Shown in pieces: positions 10,535 through 19,171 of a stretch of DNA of 64,000 bases. The notes under the pieces were generated by a model that saw only the letters and a program-made list of their open reading frames with translations, searched no databases and was not told where the DNA came from. The stretch is from Catellatospora sp. KI3 (GTDB taxonomy: Bacteria > Actinomycetota > Actinomycetes > Mycobacteriales > Micromonosporaceae), in assembly GCF_029948125.1 (NCBI RefSeq), contig NZ_JASAMB010000001.1, positions 744,001 through 808,000 of the forward strand, in the 5' to 3' direction. A program made the translations under genes and the position numbers. Positions within the stretch are counted from its first letter, which is position 1. Every line of letters begins with the position of its first letter.

Positions 10535-11493
10535 CAGAAGTACCCCTCACGCTTACGGTCTTCCATCGCGGCCTCGCTGACCTTGTCGTCGCCTCGGGTG
10601 GCGCCGCGCTCGGTCACCCGGGTCGCCCCCACCTCCGCGATGACCTTCTCCACCGTGTCGGCGTCGGAGGCCACCGCCGCCGTCAGGGTCGCGTCGCCGA
10701 CGGTGCGGTAGCGCACCCGCTCGGTGAACACGCGCTCGCCGTCGCGGGCGGCCAGGAACTCGTTGACCGCGAACAGCATGCCGTCGCGCTCGACGACCTC
10801 GCGGTCGTGGGCGTAGTAGATCGAGGGCAGCGGGATGCCCTCGCGGCCGATGTAGTGCCAGATGTCCAGCTCGGTCCAGTTGGACAGCGGGAACACCCGG
10901 ATCGACTCGCCGGGGTGGTGCCGCCCGTTGTACAGCGACCACAGCTCGGGGCGCTGGTTCTTCGGATCCCACTGGCCGAACTCGTCGCGGAACGAGAACA
11001 CCCGCTCCTTGGCGCGGGCCTTCTCCTCGTCGCGGCGGGCGCCGCCGAACAGGGCGTCGAAGCGGTACTTGTCGACCGCGTCGAGCAGCACCGGCGTCTG
11101 GATCCGGTTGCGCGAGCCGTTGGCGGCCTCGGTGACCAGGCCCCGGGCCAGCGCCTCGGGCACGCTGGCGATGACCAGCTGCAGGCCCAGCTCGGCCACG
11201 CGGCGGTCGCGGTACTCGATGACCTCGTGGAAGTTGTGGCCGGTGTCGACGTGCATCACCGGGAACGGGATCCGCCCGGGCGCGAACGCCTTCTGCGCCA
11301 GCCGCAGCATCACGATCGAGTCCTTGCCGCCGGAGAACAGCAGCACGGGACGCTCGAACTCGGCGACGACCTCCCGCATCACGAAGATGCTCTCGGCTTC
11401 GAGAGCGTCCAGGTGCGAGAACCGGTACGCAGCCGGCGTCGGGTCACCGCTCGCGGATCGGATCTCGCCGCGGCTTTCCGCTGGCTGCATCAT
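10534..11493 (-). CDS. cysD: Sulfate adenylyltransferase small subunit
   Basis: This is the catalytic N-type ATP pyrophosphatase subunit of ATP sulfurylase. The PP-loop SGGKDS is at residues 54-59, followed by the family blocks FPVMHVDTGHNFHEVIEYRD, GGARRDEEKARAKER and FPLSNWTELDIWHYI. The length of 319 residues is normal. Two adjacent ATG codons (11493 and 11490) can serve as start, with AAAGG upstream. It follows cysQ by 60 bp and is coupled to cysN. Confidence 0.97.
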   Translation of the reverse strand: MMQPAESRGEIRSASGDPTPAAYRFSHLDALEAESIFVMREVVAEFERPVLLFSGGKDSIVMLRLAQKAFAPGRIPFPVMHVDTGHNFHEVIEYRDRRVAELGLQLVIASVPEALARGLVTEAANGSRNRIQTPVLLDAVDKYRFDALFGGARRDEEKARAKERVFSFRDEFGQWDPKNQRPELWSLYNGRHHPGESIRVFPLSNWTELDIWHYIGREGIPLPSIYYAHDREVVERDGMLFAVNEFLAARDGERVFTERVRYRTVGDATLTAAVASDADTVEKVIAEVGATRVTERGATRGDDKVSEAAMEDRKREGYF

Positions 11494-11553
11494 TTCCGAC
11501 CTTTCCTAGTCCTTTACTCGGGAATCAACCCTACCGGTGTTAACAGGCGCCGA

Positions 11554-12333
11554 TCAACGATGCTGTGAGATCGCCGACAGCAGCTCAGCGCCCAGGTCCC
11601 TACGGCATACCAGCAGATCCGGCAGGCTCGCGGTGCCCTGGTTGTAAACAAGAGGTGAACCATCCACCCGGGAGGTGTGCAGCCCAGCCGCCGCGGCGAC
11701 CGCGACCGGCGCCGCCGAGTCCCACTCGTACTGGCCGCCGTCGTGGATGTAGGCGTCGACGTCCCCGGTCACCACGGCGGCGATCTTCGCGCCGGCGGAG
11801 CCCATCGGCACCAGCTGGGCGCCGGTCGACTCGGCCAGGGCGGTCAGGAACGCCGGCGGGCGGGTGCGGCTGGTCGCGATGCGGATCGGTCCGCCCGCGG
11901 CGGCCGAGGGCGACAGCGGGGGGTACGCCGGCGGCGGCTCGCTGCCGAGCACCCGCTGCTGCGCGGGCAGCGCCACGGCGCCGGTGGCCAGCACGCCCTC
12001 GTCGGCACCGGTGCGCCGCCACAGGGCCACGTGCACGGCCCAGTCGTCGCGCCCGGCCTCGCCGAACTCGCGGGTGCCGTCCAGCGGGTCGATGATCCAC
12101 AGCCGGGAGGCGGCCAGGCGGGCGGGGTCGTCCACGCCCTCCTCGCTGAGCACCGCGTCGGCGGGCCGCCAGCGGGCCAGCTCCGTCATGATCATGTCGT
12201 GCGAGCGCTTGTCACCCGCCTTGCGCAGCGCGGCAGGGTCGTCGAACCCCAGTTCGTCGCGCAGGGACAGCAGGAGGTCGCCGGCCTGGCGGGCCAGCCA
12301 TACGGCGAAAGCGCCGTCCTCGACGGGTGGCAT
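11554..12333 (-). CDS. cysQ: 3'(2'),5'-bisphosphate nucleotidase, inositol monophosphatase family
   Basis: CysQ enzymes remove the 3'-phosphate from PAP (and PAPS), recycling the by-product of sulfation and PAPS reduction. The metal-site motifs of the Li+-sensitive phosphatase fold are present: SEEG at 63-66, DPLDGTREF at 82-90, and YEWDSAAP near 207. The protein has 259 residues. The ATG at 12333 begins 2 bp after the sugar-transferase stop, and cysD follows 60 bp on, so sulfate activation and PAP clearance are joined. An inositol-phosphatase role cannot be excluded by sequence alone. Confidence 0.9.
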   Translation of the reverse strand: MPPVEDGAFAVWLARQAGDLLLSLRDELGFDDPAALRKAGDKRSHDMIMTELARWRPADAVLSEEGVDDPARLAASRLWIIDPLDGTREFGEAGRDDWAVHVALWRRTGADEGVLATGAVALPAQQRVLGSEPPPAYPPLSPSAAAGGPIRIATSRTRPPAFLTALAESTGAQLVPMGSAGAKIAAVVTGDVDAYIHDGGQYEWDSAAPVAVAAAAGLHTSRVDGSPLVYNQGTASLPDLLVCRRDLGAELLSAISQHR

Positions 12334-12335
12334 CT

Positions 12336-13994
12336 TCAGTACGCTCCAGAGCTTCGGACAACGGCGGTCAGTGTACGCAGGAGAATGAGCAGGTCCATGG
12401 ACATTGACCAGTTTTCGACGTAACGGAGGTCCAACCGAACCGCCTCTTCCCATGGCAGGTCCGCCCGACCGGACACCTGCCATAGGCCGGTCATCCCCGG
12501 CTTGACGGCCAATCGGCGCCGTACGTCGTCCGCATAGGCGGCCACCTCGACCGGCAGCGGCGGCCGCGGGCCCACCAGCGACATCTGCCCCAGCAGCACG
12601 TTGATCAGCTGCGGCAGCTCGTCCAGGGAGTAGCGGCGCATCCACTTGCCCATCGCGGTCACCCGCGGGTCGTCACGGATCTTGAAGAGCACTCCGTCGT
12701 GCTCGTTCAGATGCCGCAGCTCGGCAAGCCGCGCCTCGGCATCGGTGTACATGGTACGGAACTTGAAGATGACGAACTCACGGCCGTCGCGCCCCACCCG
12801 GACCTGCCGGAACAGCGCCGGGCCGGGCGAGTCCAGCCGCAGCGCCAGCGCGGTCACCAGCAGCAGCGGCGCGAACGCCACCAGCAGCAGCGCCGCCCCG
12901 ATCCGGTCCATCAGCTCCTTGACCACCCGGCTGCCGCCCGACAGCCGCGGGTGCTCCACGTGCAGCATCGGCAGGCCGTCCACCGGGCGGATGGTGGTCC
13001 GGTCGCCGGCGACGTCCACCAGCGCGCTGGCCACGATCAGATCGATCTCGTCGCGCTCCAGCTGCCACGCCGTCCGGCGCAGCGCGTGCCCGTCCAGCTC
13101 CGGGCAGCTCAGCACGATCACCGTGTCGGCCCCGGCCGCGCGCACCGCCGCGGCGACGTCGTCGAACGTGCCGTACACGGGCAGGCCGATGCGGCCGTCG
13201 CTGCCCCGCGGCACGCACGCCCCGACCACCTCCAGGCCGTGGAACCGCTCGCGGCCCAGCTGCCGCGACAGCCCGATGATGGCCAGTTCGTGGCCGACCA
13301 CCACCACCCGGCGCAGGCACTCCCCGCGCTCGCGGCGCCGGTGCAGCCGCTTGCGGATCAGGAACCGGGTCACCACCAGCGTCCCCGTCGCGGCGGGCAG
13401 CGCGATCAGCACGTATGAGCGGGCCGTGGGCAGCTCGAACGCGTACGACCCGACCGCCACCGTCGCGATCACCCACAGGCCGCCGCGCAGCACCCGGTCG
13501 TACTCCTGCGTGCCGACGTAGAGGAAGCGGCGGTCGTAGGCCCGGGTCAGCGCCAGCGACGCCATCAGCGCCAGCGGCAGCAGCGACGACAGCAGCACGT
13601 ACGTGCGCGTGAACGGGGTGACCGTGGGGCCGAAGCGCAGGATGAACGCGAGCAGGCCCGCCGCCGCGCCGACCACGAGGTCCGTGGCGAGCAGCGTGTG
13701 CAGGTAGCGGTGCTCCCAGCCCTTGCGGCGGTCCAGCACGCGCACCGGCGTACCGATGTGGGTGCTGCCGCCCACGGGACGGCGGCCGGTGCCGGGGCGG
13801 TGCTGCGGCGGCTCCACCGCCGGCAGCGACGGCTGCTGCGGCCGGACCGCGACCAGCCCCACCGGAGCCGGGCTGAACGGGGCCGGACCGGCCGGGGTCG
13901 GCCCGGTGGCGTAGTCGAGCGGCGAATCGGCGGAGCGGTGCCGTTGGCGGTAGGGCCGCGGCCCGCGTCGGTCGTCGTCACGCCGCTGCACCAT
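12336..13994 (-). CDS. Polyprenyl-phosphate sugar-phosphate transferase for exopolysaccharide
   Basis: This is a membrane enzyme of the polyisoprenyl-phosphate hexose-1-phosphate transferase (WbaP/CpsE-like) type. It places the first sugar phosphate on the lipid carrier for a polysaccharide. After a disordered Pro-rich N-terminus of about 100 residues there are four membrane segments and a CoA-binding-like Rossmann domain (LRRVVVVGHELAI). The catalytic domain follows: membrane segment IGAALLLVAFAPLLLVTALA, then FRQVRVGRDGREFVIFKFRTM, SLDELPQLINVLLG and GMTGLWQVSGR. I chose the ATG at 13994 with a G-rich ribosome site. Being 2 bp from cysQ suggests the polymer may be sulfated (inference). Confidence 0.92.
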   Translation of the reverse strand: MVQRRDDDRRGPRPYRQRHRSADSPLDYATGPTPAGPAPFSPAPVGLVAVRPQQPSLPAVEPPQHRPGTGRRPVGGSTHIGTPVRVLDRRKGWEHRYLHTLLATDLVVGAAAGLLAFILRFGPTVTPFTRTYVLLSSLLPLALMASLALTRAYDRRFLYVGTQEYDRVLRGGLWVIATVAVGSYAFELPTARSYVLIALPAATGTLVVTRFLIRKRLHRRRERGECLRRVVVVGHELAIIGLSRQLGRERFHGLEVVGACVPRGSDGRIGLPVYGTFDDVAAAVRAAGADTVIVLSCPELDGHALRRTAWQLERDEIDLIVASALVDVAGDRTTIRPVDGLPMLHVEHPRLSGGSRVVKELMDRIGAALLLVAFAPLLLVTALALRLDSPGPALFRQVRVGRDGREFVIFKFRTMYTDAEARLAELRHLNEHDGVLFKIRDDPRVTAMGKWMRRYSLDELPQLINVLLGQMSLVGPRPPLPVEVAAYADDVRRRLAVKPGMTGLWQVSGRADLPWEEAVRLDLRYVENWSMSMDLLILLRTLTAVVRSSGAY

Positions 13995-14147
13995 AGGAAC
14001 GCCCCCCGTCAGCGACGGCGCACCACGAAACCACGGCACAGCCTGGCCGTTCCCGCGCACGACGCTCTCTCGGCGCCGCCGCGGGCCTTCCCGTATCGCC
14101 GCGGGCGCGCCTGCCCGTACAACGCGGCACCAGCGCAAATGTGACGG

Positions 14148-14744
14148 TCAGGCGGTGTGGTACGTCTGCTGCGCCGCGCCCAGCCCCTGCCGGATGACGG
14201 CCTCCACCGCGTCGGCGGCCCGGTCGACCAGGAACTCCAGCTCCTTGCGCTCGGCGCCGGAGAAGTCCGACAGCACGAAGTCGGCCGGATCCTGGCGGCC
14301 CGGCGGCCGTCCGATGCCGAACCGCACCCGCAGGTAGTCCTTTGTGGCCAGCGACTTCGTCATCGACCGCAGCCCGTTGTGGCCGCCCTCGCCGCCGCCG
14401 ATCTTCAACCGCAGCTGCCCGAACGGGATGTCCAGCTCGTCGTGGACCGCGATGACCTGCGCCGCCGGGATCTTGTAGAACTGGCACAGCGCCGCCACCG
14501 GCGCCCCGGACAGGTTCATATATGTCAGCGGCTTGGCAAGCACCAGCCGCGGCGCGTCCACCCCGAAACCCAGGCGGCCCTCCGCCACGTCGGCCACCGC
14601 CTTGCGGTGCCGCCCGAACGAGCCGCCGGCCCGCTTGCCCAGCAGCTCGGCGACCATGAAGCCGACATTGTGCCGGTTGCCCGCGTACTGCGGCCCCGGG
14701 TTGCCCAACCCCACGATCAGCCAGGGTGCGGCGGCCTGCTCCAT
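14148..14744 (-). CDS. pth: Peptidyl-tRNA hydrolase
   Basis: It releases tRNA from peptidyl-tRNA dropped by ribosomes. The family blocks are [20 protein letters not shown] (catalytic His25), [21 protein letters not shown] and [15 protein letters not shown]. The length of 198 residues is normal. It follows rplY by 77 bp in the same direction, a pairing also found in mycobacteria. Confidence 0.97.
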   Translation of the reverse strand: MEQAAAPWLIVGLGNPGPQYAGNRHNVGFMVAELLGKRAGGSFGRHRKAVADVAEGRLGFGVDAPRLVLAKPLTYMNLSGAPVAALCQFYKIPAAQVIAVHDELDIPFGQLRLKIGGGEGGHNGLRSMTKSLATKDYLRVRFGIGRPPGRQDPADFVLSDFSGAERKELEFLVDRAADAVEAVIRQGLGAAQQTYHTA

Positions 14745-14821
14745 GACACTCCCTCAGATACGGACGTGGCGCCCTGCCAAGCTACTACGGCTCGGCGGGG
14801 CGCCACGGTCTGCTGCGAAAC

Positions 14822-15454
14822 TCAGGCCTCGACAGCCACGGGCTCCTCGGCGGCGGCCTCCTCGGCCTCCTCCGCGGCCTCGGCGGTCTCGCCCTCGAGC
14901 TGCTCGGCGGTCGGGGCCAGGCTCACCACGGCGACGATGGTCTCGGCGTCGGCGACCAGCGAAGCACCGCGCGGCAGCTTGACGTCACCGGCGGTGACGT
15001 GCGAACCGGCCTCCAGGCCCTCGATCGAGACCTCGAGGAACTCCGGCAGGTGCAGCGCCTCGGCGGCGATGGCGATCTTGTCGTGCTCGGTCATCACCAG
15101 GGTGCCCTTGGCGGCCTCGCCGACCAGGTGCACCGGCACCTCGACGGTGACCTGCTCGCCGCGCTTCACGATCACCAGGTCGATGTGCTCGAAGGTGTCC
15201 TTCAGCGGGTCGCGCTGGATCGCCTTCGGCAGCGCCAGGGTCTTGGTGCCGTCCGGGCTGACCAGCTCGAAGACGGTGTTGATGCCGCCGTGGCGGATGG
15301 CCGCGGCGAACTCGCGGGCCGGGACGGCGATGTGGCGCGGGGCCTCGCCGTGGCCGTAGACGACGGCGGGCACGAGGCCGGCGCGACGGGTGCGGCGAGC
15401 GCCGCCCTTGCCGAACACGGTACGCGGCTCGGCGCTGATCTTTACCTCAGACAC
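14822..15454 (-). CDS. rplY: 50S ribosomal protein L25 (CTC form)
   Basis: The N-terminal L25 domain (SEVKISAEPRTVFGKGGARR, VPAVVYGHGEAPRHIAVPA) binds 5S rRNA. The C-terminal TL5/CTC domain follows (VEVPVHLVGEAAKGTLV, LEVSIEGLEAGSHVTAGDV). The end is a Glu/Ala tail typical of actinobacterial CTC proteins. It has 210 residues. The gene lies between prs and pth as in mycobacteria, with 354 bp of upstream non-coding DNA that should contain its promoter. Confidence 0.96.
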   Translation of the reverse strand: MSEVKISAEPRTVFGKGGARRTRRAGLVPAVVYGHGEAPRHIAVPAREFAAAIRHGGINTVFELVSPDGTKTLALPKAIQRDPLKDTFEHIDLVIVKRGEQVTVEVPVHLVGEAAKGTLVMTEHDKIAIAAEALHLPEFLEVSIEGLEAGSHVTAGDVKLPRGASLVADAETIVAVVSLAPTAEQLEGETAEAAEEAEEAAAEEPVAVEA

Positions 15455-15808
15455 GTTTGATTCTCCTGCTCAACGGGTAGCTGCTTGTCGTCAGGCCGAG
15501 CGGACGAGGGCGCGCGGGGTGACGTAACCCGGAGCACCGCGTCGATCACGGCGCCGTCAACAGGCATCTCTACCCGCAGGGCACCCTCGCCGTGGCAACC
15601 CGACCAGCTTACCCGACCAATCCGGGCGCTTTCGCCGGGGTCCCCGTGTCGCCCCTCACGGCCCCACCACGCCCCGCACCTGTACCCCCACCCGCCTTGA
15701 AATTGACGCTGGCCTATCCAGAAGACGGAAATCCGAAATCCGTGCTCTAGATAGGCCAGCGTCGATAAAAGGCGGGTGGGTCGGCGGGTCGCGGTTCCGC
15801 CGCCAAGA
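15455..15808. other. Intergenic region between prs and rplY (354 bp)
   Basis: No gene is supported here. It holds family A copy 3 near the prs end and must contain the rplY promoter near 15460-15550, but I cannot name -35/-10 boxes with confidence. Confidence 0.7.
15703..15766. repeat. Family A palindromic repeat, copy 3, with extended outer stem
   Basis: The inner arms are TTGACGCTGGCCTATCCAG and CTAGATAGGCCAGCGTC. Flanking CCACCCGCCTT and AAAAGGCGGGTGG extend the pairing outward, giving a stem of more than 35 bp across 15690-15780. It lies just past the 3' end of prs (minus strand), fitting a terminator role. Confidence 0.92.
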
Positions 15809-16789
15809 TCAGCTGAGGCCGCCGAACAGCGTCGTCACGGAGCCGTCGTCGAAGACCTCGCGGATGGCGCGGGCCACCAGCGGCGCGATCGACAGGACGG
15901 TCAGCTTGTCGAACTGCTTCTCCGGACCCAGCGGCAGCGTGTTGGTCACGATGACCTCGCTGATCCGGCTGTTCTTCAGCCGCTCCGTCGCCGGGTCCGA
16001 GTGCACCGGGTGCGTCGTCGCCACGATCACGTCCGCGGCGCCGTTGTCGAACAGGATGTCGGCGGCCTTGCAGATCGTCCCCGCCGTGTCGATCATGTCG
16101 TCGACCAGGATGCAGGTACGCCCGGCCACCTCGCCGATGACCCGGTTCGCCACCACCTGGTTCGGCTTGAGCGGGTCGCGCGTCTTGTGGATGAACGCCA
16201 GCGGGCAGCCGCCCAGGCGGTCGGTCCAGCGCTCGCCGACCCGGACCCGGCCCGAGTCCGGCGACACCACGGTCAGCTCGCGGTGGCCGTAGTTGGTCTG
16301 CACGTACTCGGCGAGGATGTCCATGGCGAACAGGTGGTCCACCGGGCCGTCGAAGAAGCCCTGGATCTGCGCGGTGTGCAGGTCGACGGTCAGGATGCGG
16401 TTCGCGCCGGCGGTCTTGAGCAGGTCCGCGATCAGGCGGGCCGAGATCGGCTCGCGGCCGCGGTGCTTCTTGTCCTGGCGGGCGTACGGGTAGAACGGCA
16501 GCACCACCGTGATCCGCTTGGCCGAGCCGCGCTTGGCGGCGTCCACCATCAGCAGCGTCTCCATGATCCACTTATTCACGGGTGCTGACATGGACTGCAC
16601 GATGAAGGCGTCGGAACCACGTACCGACTCCTTGTAACGGACGAACGTCTCACCACTGGCGAAGTCGTACGCGGTAGTCGGCGTCACACCGACCCCGAGC
16701 ACCTCCCCGATCTCCTCCGCCAGCTCGGGATAAGCCCGGCCGGAGAAGAGCATCAGATTCTTACGGTTCTCCGTGACGATGCTGCCCAT
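15809..16789 (-). CDS. prs: Ribose-phosphate pyrophosphokinase (PRPP synthase)
   Basis: It makes phosphoribosyl pyrophosphate from ribose 5-phosphate and ATP for purine, pyrimidine, His and Trp synthesis. Family blocks visible are FVRYKESVRGSDAFIVQS, LPFYPYARQDKKHRGREPIS, the divalent-metal site DLHTAQIQGFFDGPVDHL, and the PRPP loop ILVDDMIDTAGTI. The length of 326 residues is typical. It normally follows glmU directly in actinobacteria. Here a small opposite-strand HTH gene separates them. Confidence 0.97.
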   Translation of the reverse strand: MGSIVTENRKNLMLFSGRAYPELAEEIGEVLGVGVTPTTAYDFASGETFVRYKESVRGSDAFIVQSMSAPVNKWIMETLLMVDAAKRGSAKRITVVLPFYPYARQDKKHRGREPISARLIADLLKTAGANRILTVDLHTAQIQGFFDGPVDHLFAMDILAEYVQTNYGHRELTVVSPDSGRVRVGERWTDRLGGCPLAFIHKTRDPLKPNQVVANRVIGEVAGRTCILVDDMIDTAGTICKAADILFDNGAADVIVATTHPVHSDPATERLKNSRISEVIVTNTLPLGPEKQFDKLTVLSIAPLVARAIREVFDDGSVTTLFGGLS

Positions 16790-17013
16790 CGGCTCCGCCC
16801 TTCACGATGGCCTACGGCCAGTATCCCCATTTTCGCCTCATCCTCTCCCGCCACCCGGCGAAGCGGCGAAGAAGGCCACCCGCTGGTGCGGCAGATCACC
16901 GCCGGAAAGACTTGCTCCGTTCATCCGCAGGTCAGCAAGGCCCGCCTTGCCCGTGTCGAACAGCGGGCGCTACCTTCGTATGGCACTAGCAGGTTTGTGG
17001 GGAGAGAGCCGGG

Positions 17014-17247
17014 ATGGGGCGCGAACGGGCCGAGGAGCCGACTGTCATACAGCGGCGCATCCTGCTGCTGCTGGCAGCCGGGTTCACCGTGCAGACCATC
17101 ACCAAACTGGTCTTCCTCAGCGAACGCGCCGTGCACGACCACATCGCCGTGCTCAAGCAGACCACCGGCGCGAAGAACCAGTTCTCCCTCGGCGCCGAGG
17201 CCGCCAAGCGCGGCTGGCTGGACGAGGAAGAAGAGAAGAAGCGCTGA
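17014..17247 (+). CDS. Small stand-alone LuxR-like helix-turn-helix protein
   Basis: The 77-residue protein is essentially one HTH: VIQRRILLLLAAGFTVQTIT is followed by a recognition-helix region LSERAVHDHIAVLKQTTGAK. This resembles the DNA-binding part of LuxR/NarL regulators, with no receiver or sensor domain. The tail is very acidic then basic. GGGGAGAG precedes the ATG. It is on the plus strand between glmU and prs, both minus, and converges on glmU across a hairpin terminator. It probably binds DNA as a dimer; targets are unknown. Confidence 0.8.
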   Translation: MGRERAEEPTVIQRRILLLLAAGFTVQTITKLVFLSERAVHDHIAVLKQTTGAKNQFSLGAEAAKRGWLDEEEEKKR

Positions 17248-17298
17248 GCCATCCGGCGTCCGCTCTGTGTCATACGCCGTCCGCTCTGCGGCCTTAAT

Positions 17299-17334
17299 CG
17301 GTGTCATCCTCCGGCTTCGCTTCGGATGACACCG
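17299..17334. terminator. Bidirectional hairpin terminator between the HTH gene and glmU
   Basis: Arms CGGTGTCATCC and GGATGACACCG form a perfect 11-bp stem with a 14-base loop, lying between convergent genes. There is no long T-tract, as is common in high-GC actinomycetes. Confidence 0.75.
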
Positions 17335-17356
17335 AGCGGCCGGCAACCGCGGCCGC

Positions 17357-18796
17357 CTAGCCTTCCGTCGTGGGCAGCTCTCGCTGCTGCGCGAGCGCCT
17401 GCTCGGCCGCCTCGGCGCCGGCGCTGCCCGGCCGGGCCCGCCTGACCCAGCCCTCGATGTTGCGCTGGTGCGCCCGCGCGACCGCCAGCGCGCCCGGGGG
17501 CACGTCCTTGTCGACCACCGAACCGGCCGCCGTGTACGCCCCGTCGCCGACGCGCACCGGCGCCACGAACGTCGTGTCGCAGGCCGTCTTCACGTGCGAG
17601 CCGATCACCGTGTGGCTCTTGGTGGTGCCGCTGTAGTTCGCGAACAGGTTCCCGGCGCCGATGTTGGTCTGCTCGCCGATCGTCGCGTCCCCCACGTACG
17701 ACAGGTGCGGCACCTTGGTGCCCTCGCCCAGCGACGCGTTCTTGATCTCGACGAACGTGCCCACCTTGCCCTTGCGGCCGATCACCGCACCCGGCCGCAG
17801 GTACGCGTACGGACCGACGCTCACGTTCGGGCCGATCTGCGCCTGCACCGCGTGCGCGCGCACCACCTGGGCCTGCTCGCCGACCGAGGTGTCGATCAGC
17901 GTCACGTCCGGGCCGACCACCGCGCCGGTCGCGACCGAGGTCGCCCCGCGCAGCTGCGTGTTCGGCTCCAGCACCGCGTCGCGCTCCACCGTCACCGTGG
18001 CGTCGACCCAGGTCGTGGCCGGGTCCATGATCGTCACGCCGGACCTCATCAGCGCCGTGTTGATCCGGTCGCGCATCAGCGCCCGCAGCGCCGCCAGCTC
18101 CGCCCGGTCGTTGCAGCCCAGCGTCTCGGTGTGGTCGGCGGCCAGGTGCACCCGCACCGGCGCGCCCTCGGCGACCAGCAGCCCGAACACGTCGGTGAGG
18201 TACTCCTCGCCCTGGTCGTTCTGGGTGGTCAGCTTCGTCAGCGCCAGCCGCAGCGCGGCCGCGTCGAAGGCGTAGATGCCCGCGTTGATCTCGCGGACCG
18301 CGCGCTCGTCGGCGCTCGCGTCGCGCTCCTCGACGATGCGCACCAGCGCCCCGTCGGTGTCACGGATGAGGCGGCCCAGGCCGACCGGGTCCGGCACGGT
18401 CGCGCCCAGCACGGTCGCGGCGGCGCCCGCCGACTCGTGCGCCTCGACCAGGTCGGTGAGGGTCTGCTCGCGCAGCAGCGGCACGTCGCCGTTGAGCACG
18501 ATCACCGTGCCGCTGACGTCGTCCAGCGCCTCCAGCGCGATGCGCACCGCGTGGCCGGTGCCGTTCTGCTGCGCCTGCAGCGCGGTCCGCGCCGCGGGCG
18601 CGGTCTCGGCCAGGTGCGCGGCGACCTGCTCGGCGCGGTGGCCGACGACGACCAGGGTCTGCGCGTCCAGCGGGGCGGCGGCGGCCAGCACGTGGCCGAC
18701 CAGCGAGCGGCCCAGCAGCGGGTGGAGCACCTTCGGCAGGTCCGACTTCATCCGCTTGCCCTCGCCAGCCGCGAGAACGATCACCGTACGAGTCAC
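17357..18796 (-). CDS. glmU: Bifunctional GlcN-1-P acetyltransferase / GlcNAc-1-P uridylyltransferase
   Basis: GlmU makes UDP-GlcNAc for peptidoglycan. The N-terminal uridylyltransferase domain starts with LAAGEGKRMKSDLPKVLHPL and has VLNGDVPLL. From about residue 250 the C-terminal left-handed beta-helix acetyltransferase domain follows (VSVGPYAYLRPGAVIGRKGK, FVEIKNASLGEGTKVPHLSY, NIGAGNLFANYSGTTKSHT). The 479-residue length is normal. A tRNA-Gln gene lies 35 bp upstream in the same direction and may share its transcript. Confidence 0.98.
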   Translation of the reverse strand: MTRTVIVLAAGEGKRMKSDLPKVLHPLLGRSLVGHVLAAAAPLDAQTLVVVGHRAEQVAAHLAETAPAARTALQAQQNGTGHAVRIALEALDDVSGTVIVLNGDVPLLREQTLTDLVEAHESAGAAATVLGATVPDPVGLGRLIRDTDGALVRIVEERDASADERAVREINAGIYAFDAAALRLALTKLTTQNDQGEEYLTDVFGLLVAEGAPVRVHLAADHTETLGCNDRAELAALRALMRDRINTALMRSGVTIMDPATTWVDATVTVERDAVLEPNTQLRGATSVATGAVVGPDVTLIDTSVGEQAQVVRAHAVQAQIGPNVSVGPYAYLRPGAVIGRKGKVGTFVEIKNASLGEGTKVPHLSYVGDATIGEQTNIGAGNLFANYSGTTKSHTVIGSHVKTACDTTFVAPVRVGDGAYTAAGSVVDKDVPPGALAVARAHQRNIEGWVRRARPGSAGAEAAEQALAQQRELPTTEG

Positions 18797-18831
18797 GAGC
18801 CGCCCACCATCGATCCATGTCTGTGCAAAAG

Positions 18832-18903
18832 CTCGGCTGCCAGGGCTCGAACCTGGAAAGCGCGCTCCAAAGGCGCGAGTGTTGCCAATTACACCACAGC
18901 CGA
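18832..18903 (-). tRNA. tRNA-Gln (anticodon TTG)
   Basis: Read on the minus strand, the 72-nt molecule has a 7-bp acceptor stem (TCGGCTG with CAGCCGA), discriminator G, anticodon arm CGCGC-CTTTGGA-GCGCG giving anticodon TTG, and T arm CCAGGTTCGAGCCCTGG. CCA is not encoded. It sits directly upstream of glmU, as in other actinobacteria. Confidence 0.95.
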
Positions 18904-18985
18904 ACGGGGTCGGAGCCAGCTTAGCGTCTCACGGACGAGCCTGCTCGACCGCTTACGCCCGGTCCCGGCGAAGAGGCCTTCGATC

Positions 18986-19028
18986 GCCCGGCATACCTCG
19001 GTGCCCTCGGGACCGAGGTATGCCGGGC
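18986..19028. repeat. Perfect inverted repeat, 17-bp stem
   Basis: GCCCGGCATACCTCGGT is followed by nine bases (GCCCTCGGG) and its exact reverse complement. The loop can pair CC with GG for a longer stem. It lies upstream of both divergent genes, so it is not an ordinary terminator for either. Confidence 0.85.
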
Positions 19029-19139
19029 AGTCCCGGTGCCCGGCGCCGAGGCAGTGCCGGCCGGGCGGCGGCTGACGCCTCTCCAGGACCGCTGTACGGC
19101 ACAGGTTCGTAGCAAATTCACAGTCCGCCCTCTGTCAAA

Positions 19140-19171
19140 CTACGGACCCGTAGGTTACGGTAACGTAGGTA
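19140..19171. promoter_or_regulatory. Paired palindromic operator candidate before the desaturase gene
   Basis: CTACGG-AC-CCGTAG (19140-19153) is followed directly by GTTAC-G-GTAAC (19154-19164), inside the larger partly symmetrical segment GTAGGTTACGGTAACGTAGG. The site is 40-70 bp before the ATG, where a repressor would act. The TetR protein encoded just downstream of the desaturase is the natural candidate (inference). Confidence 0.55.
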
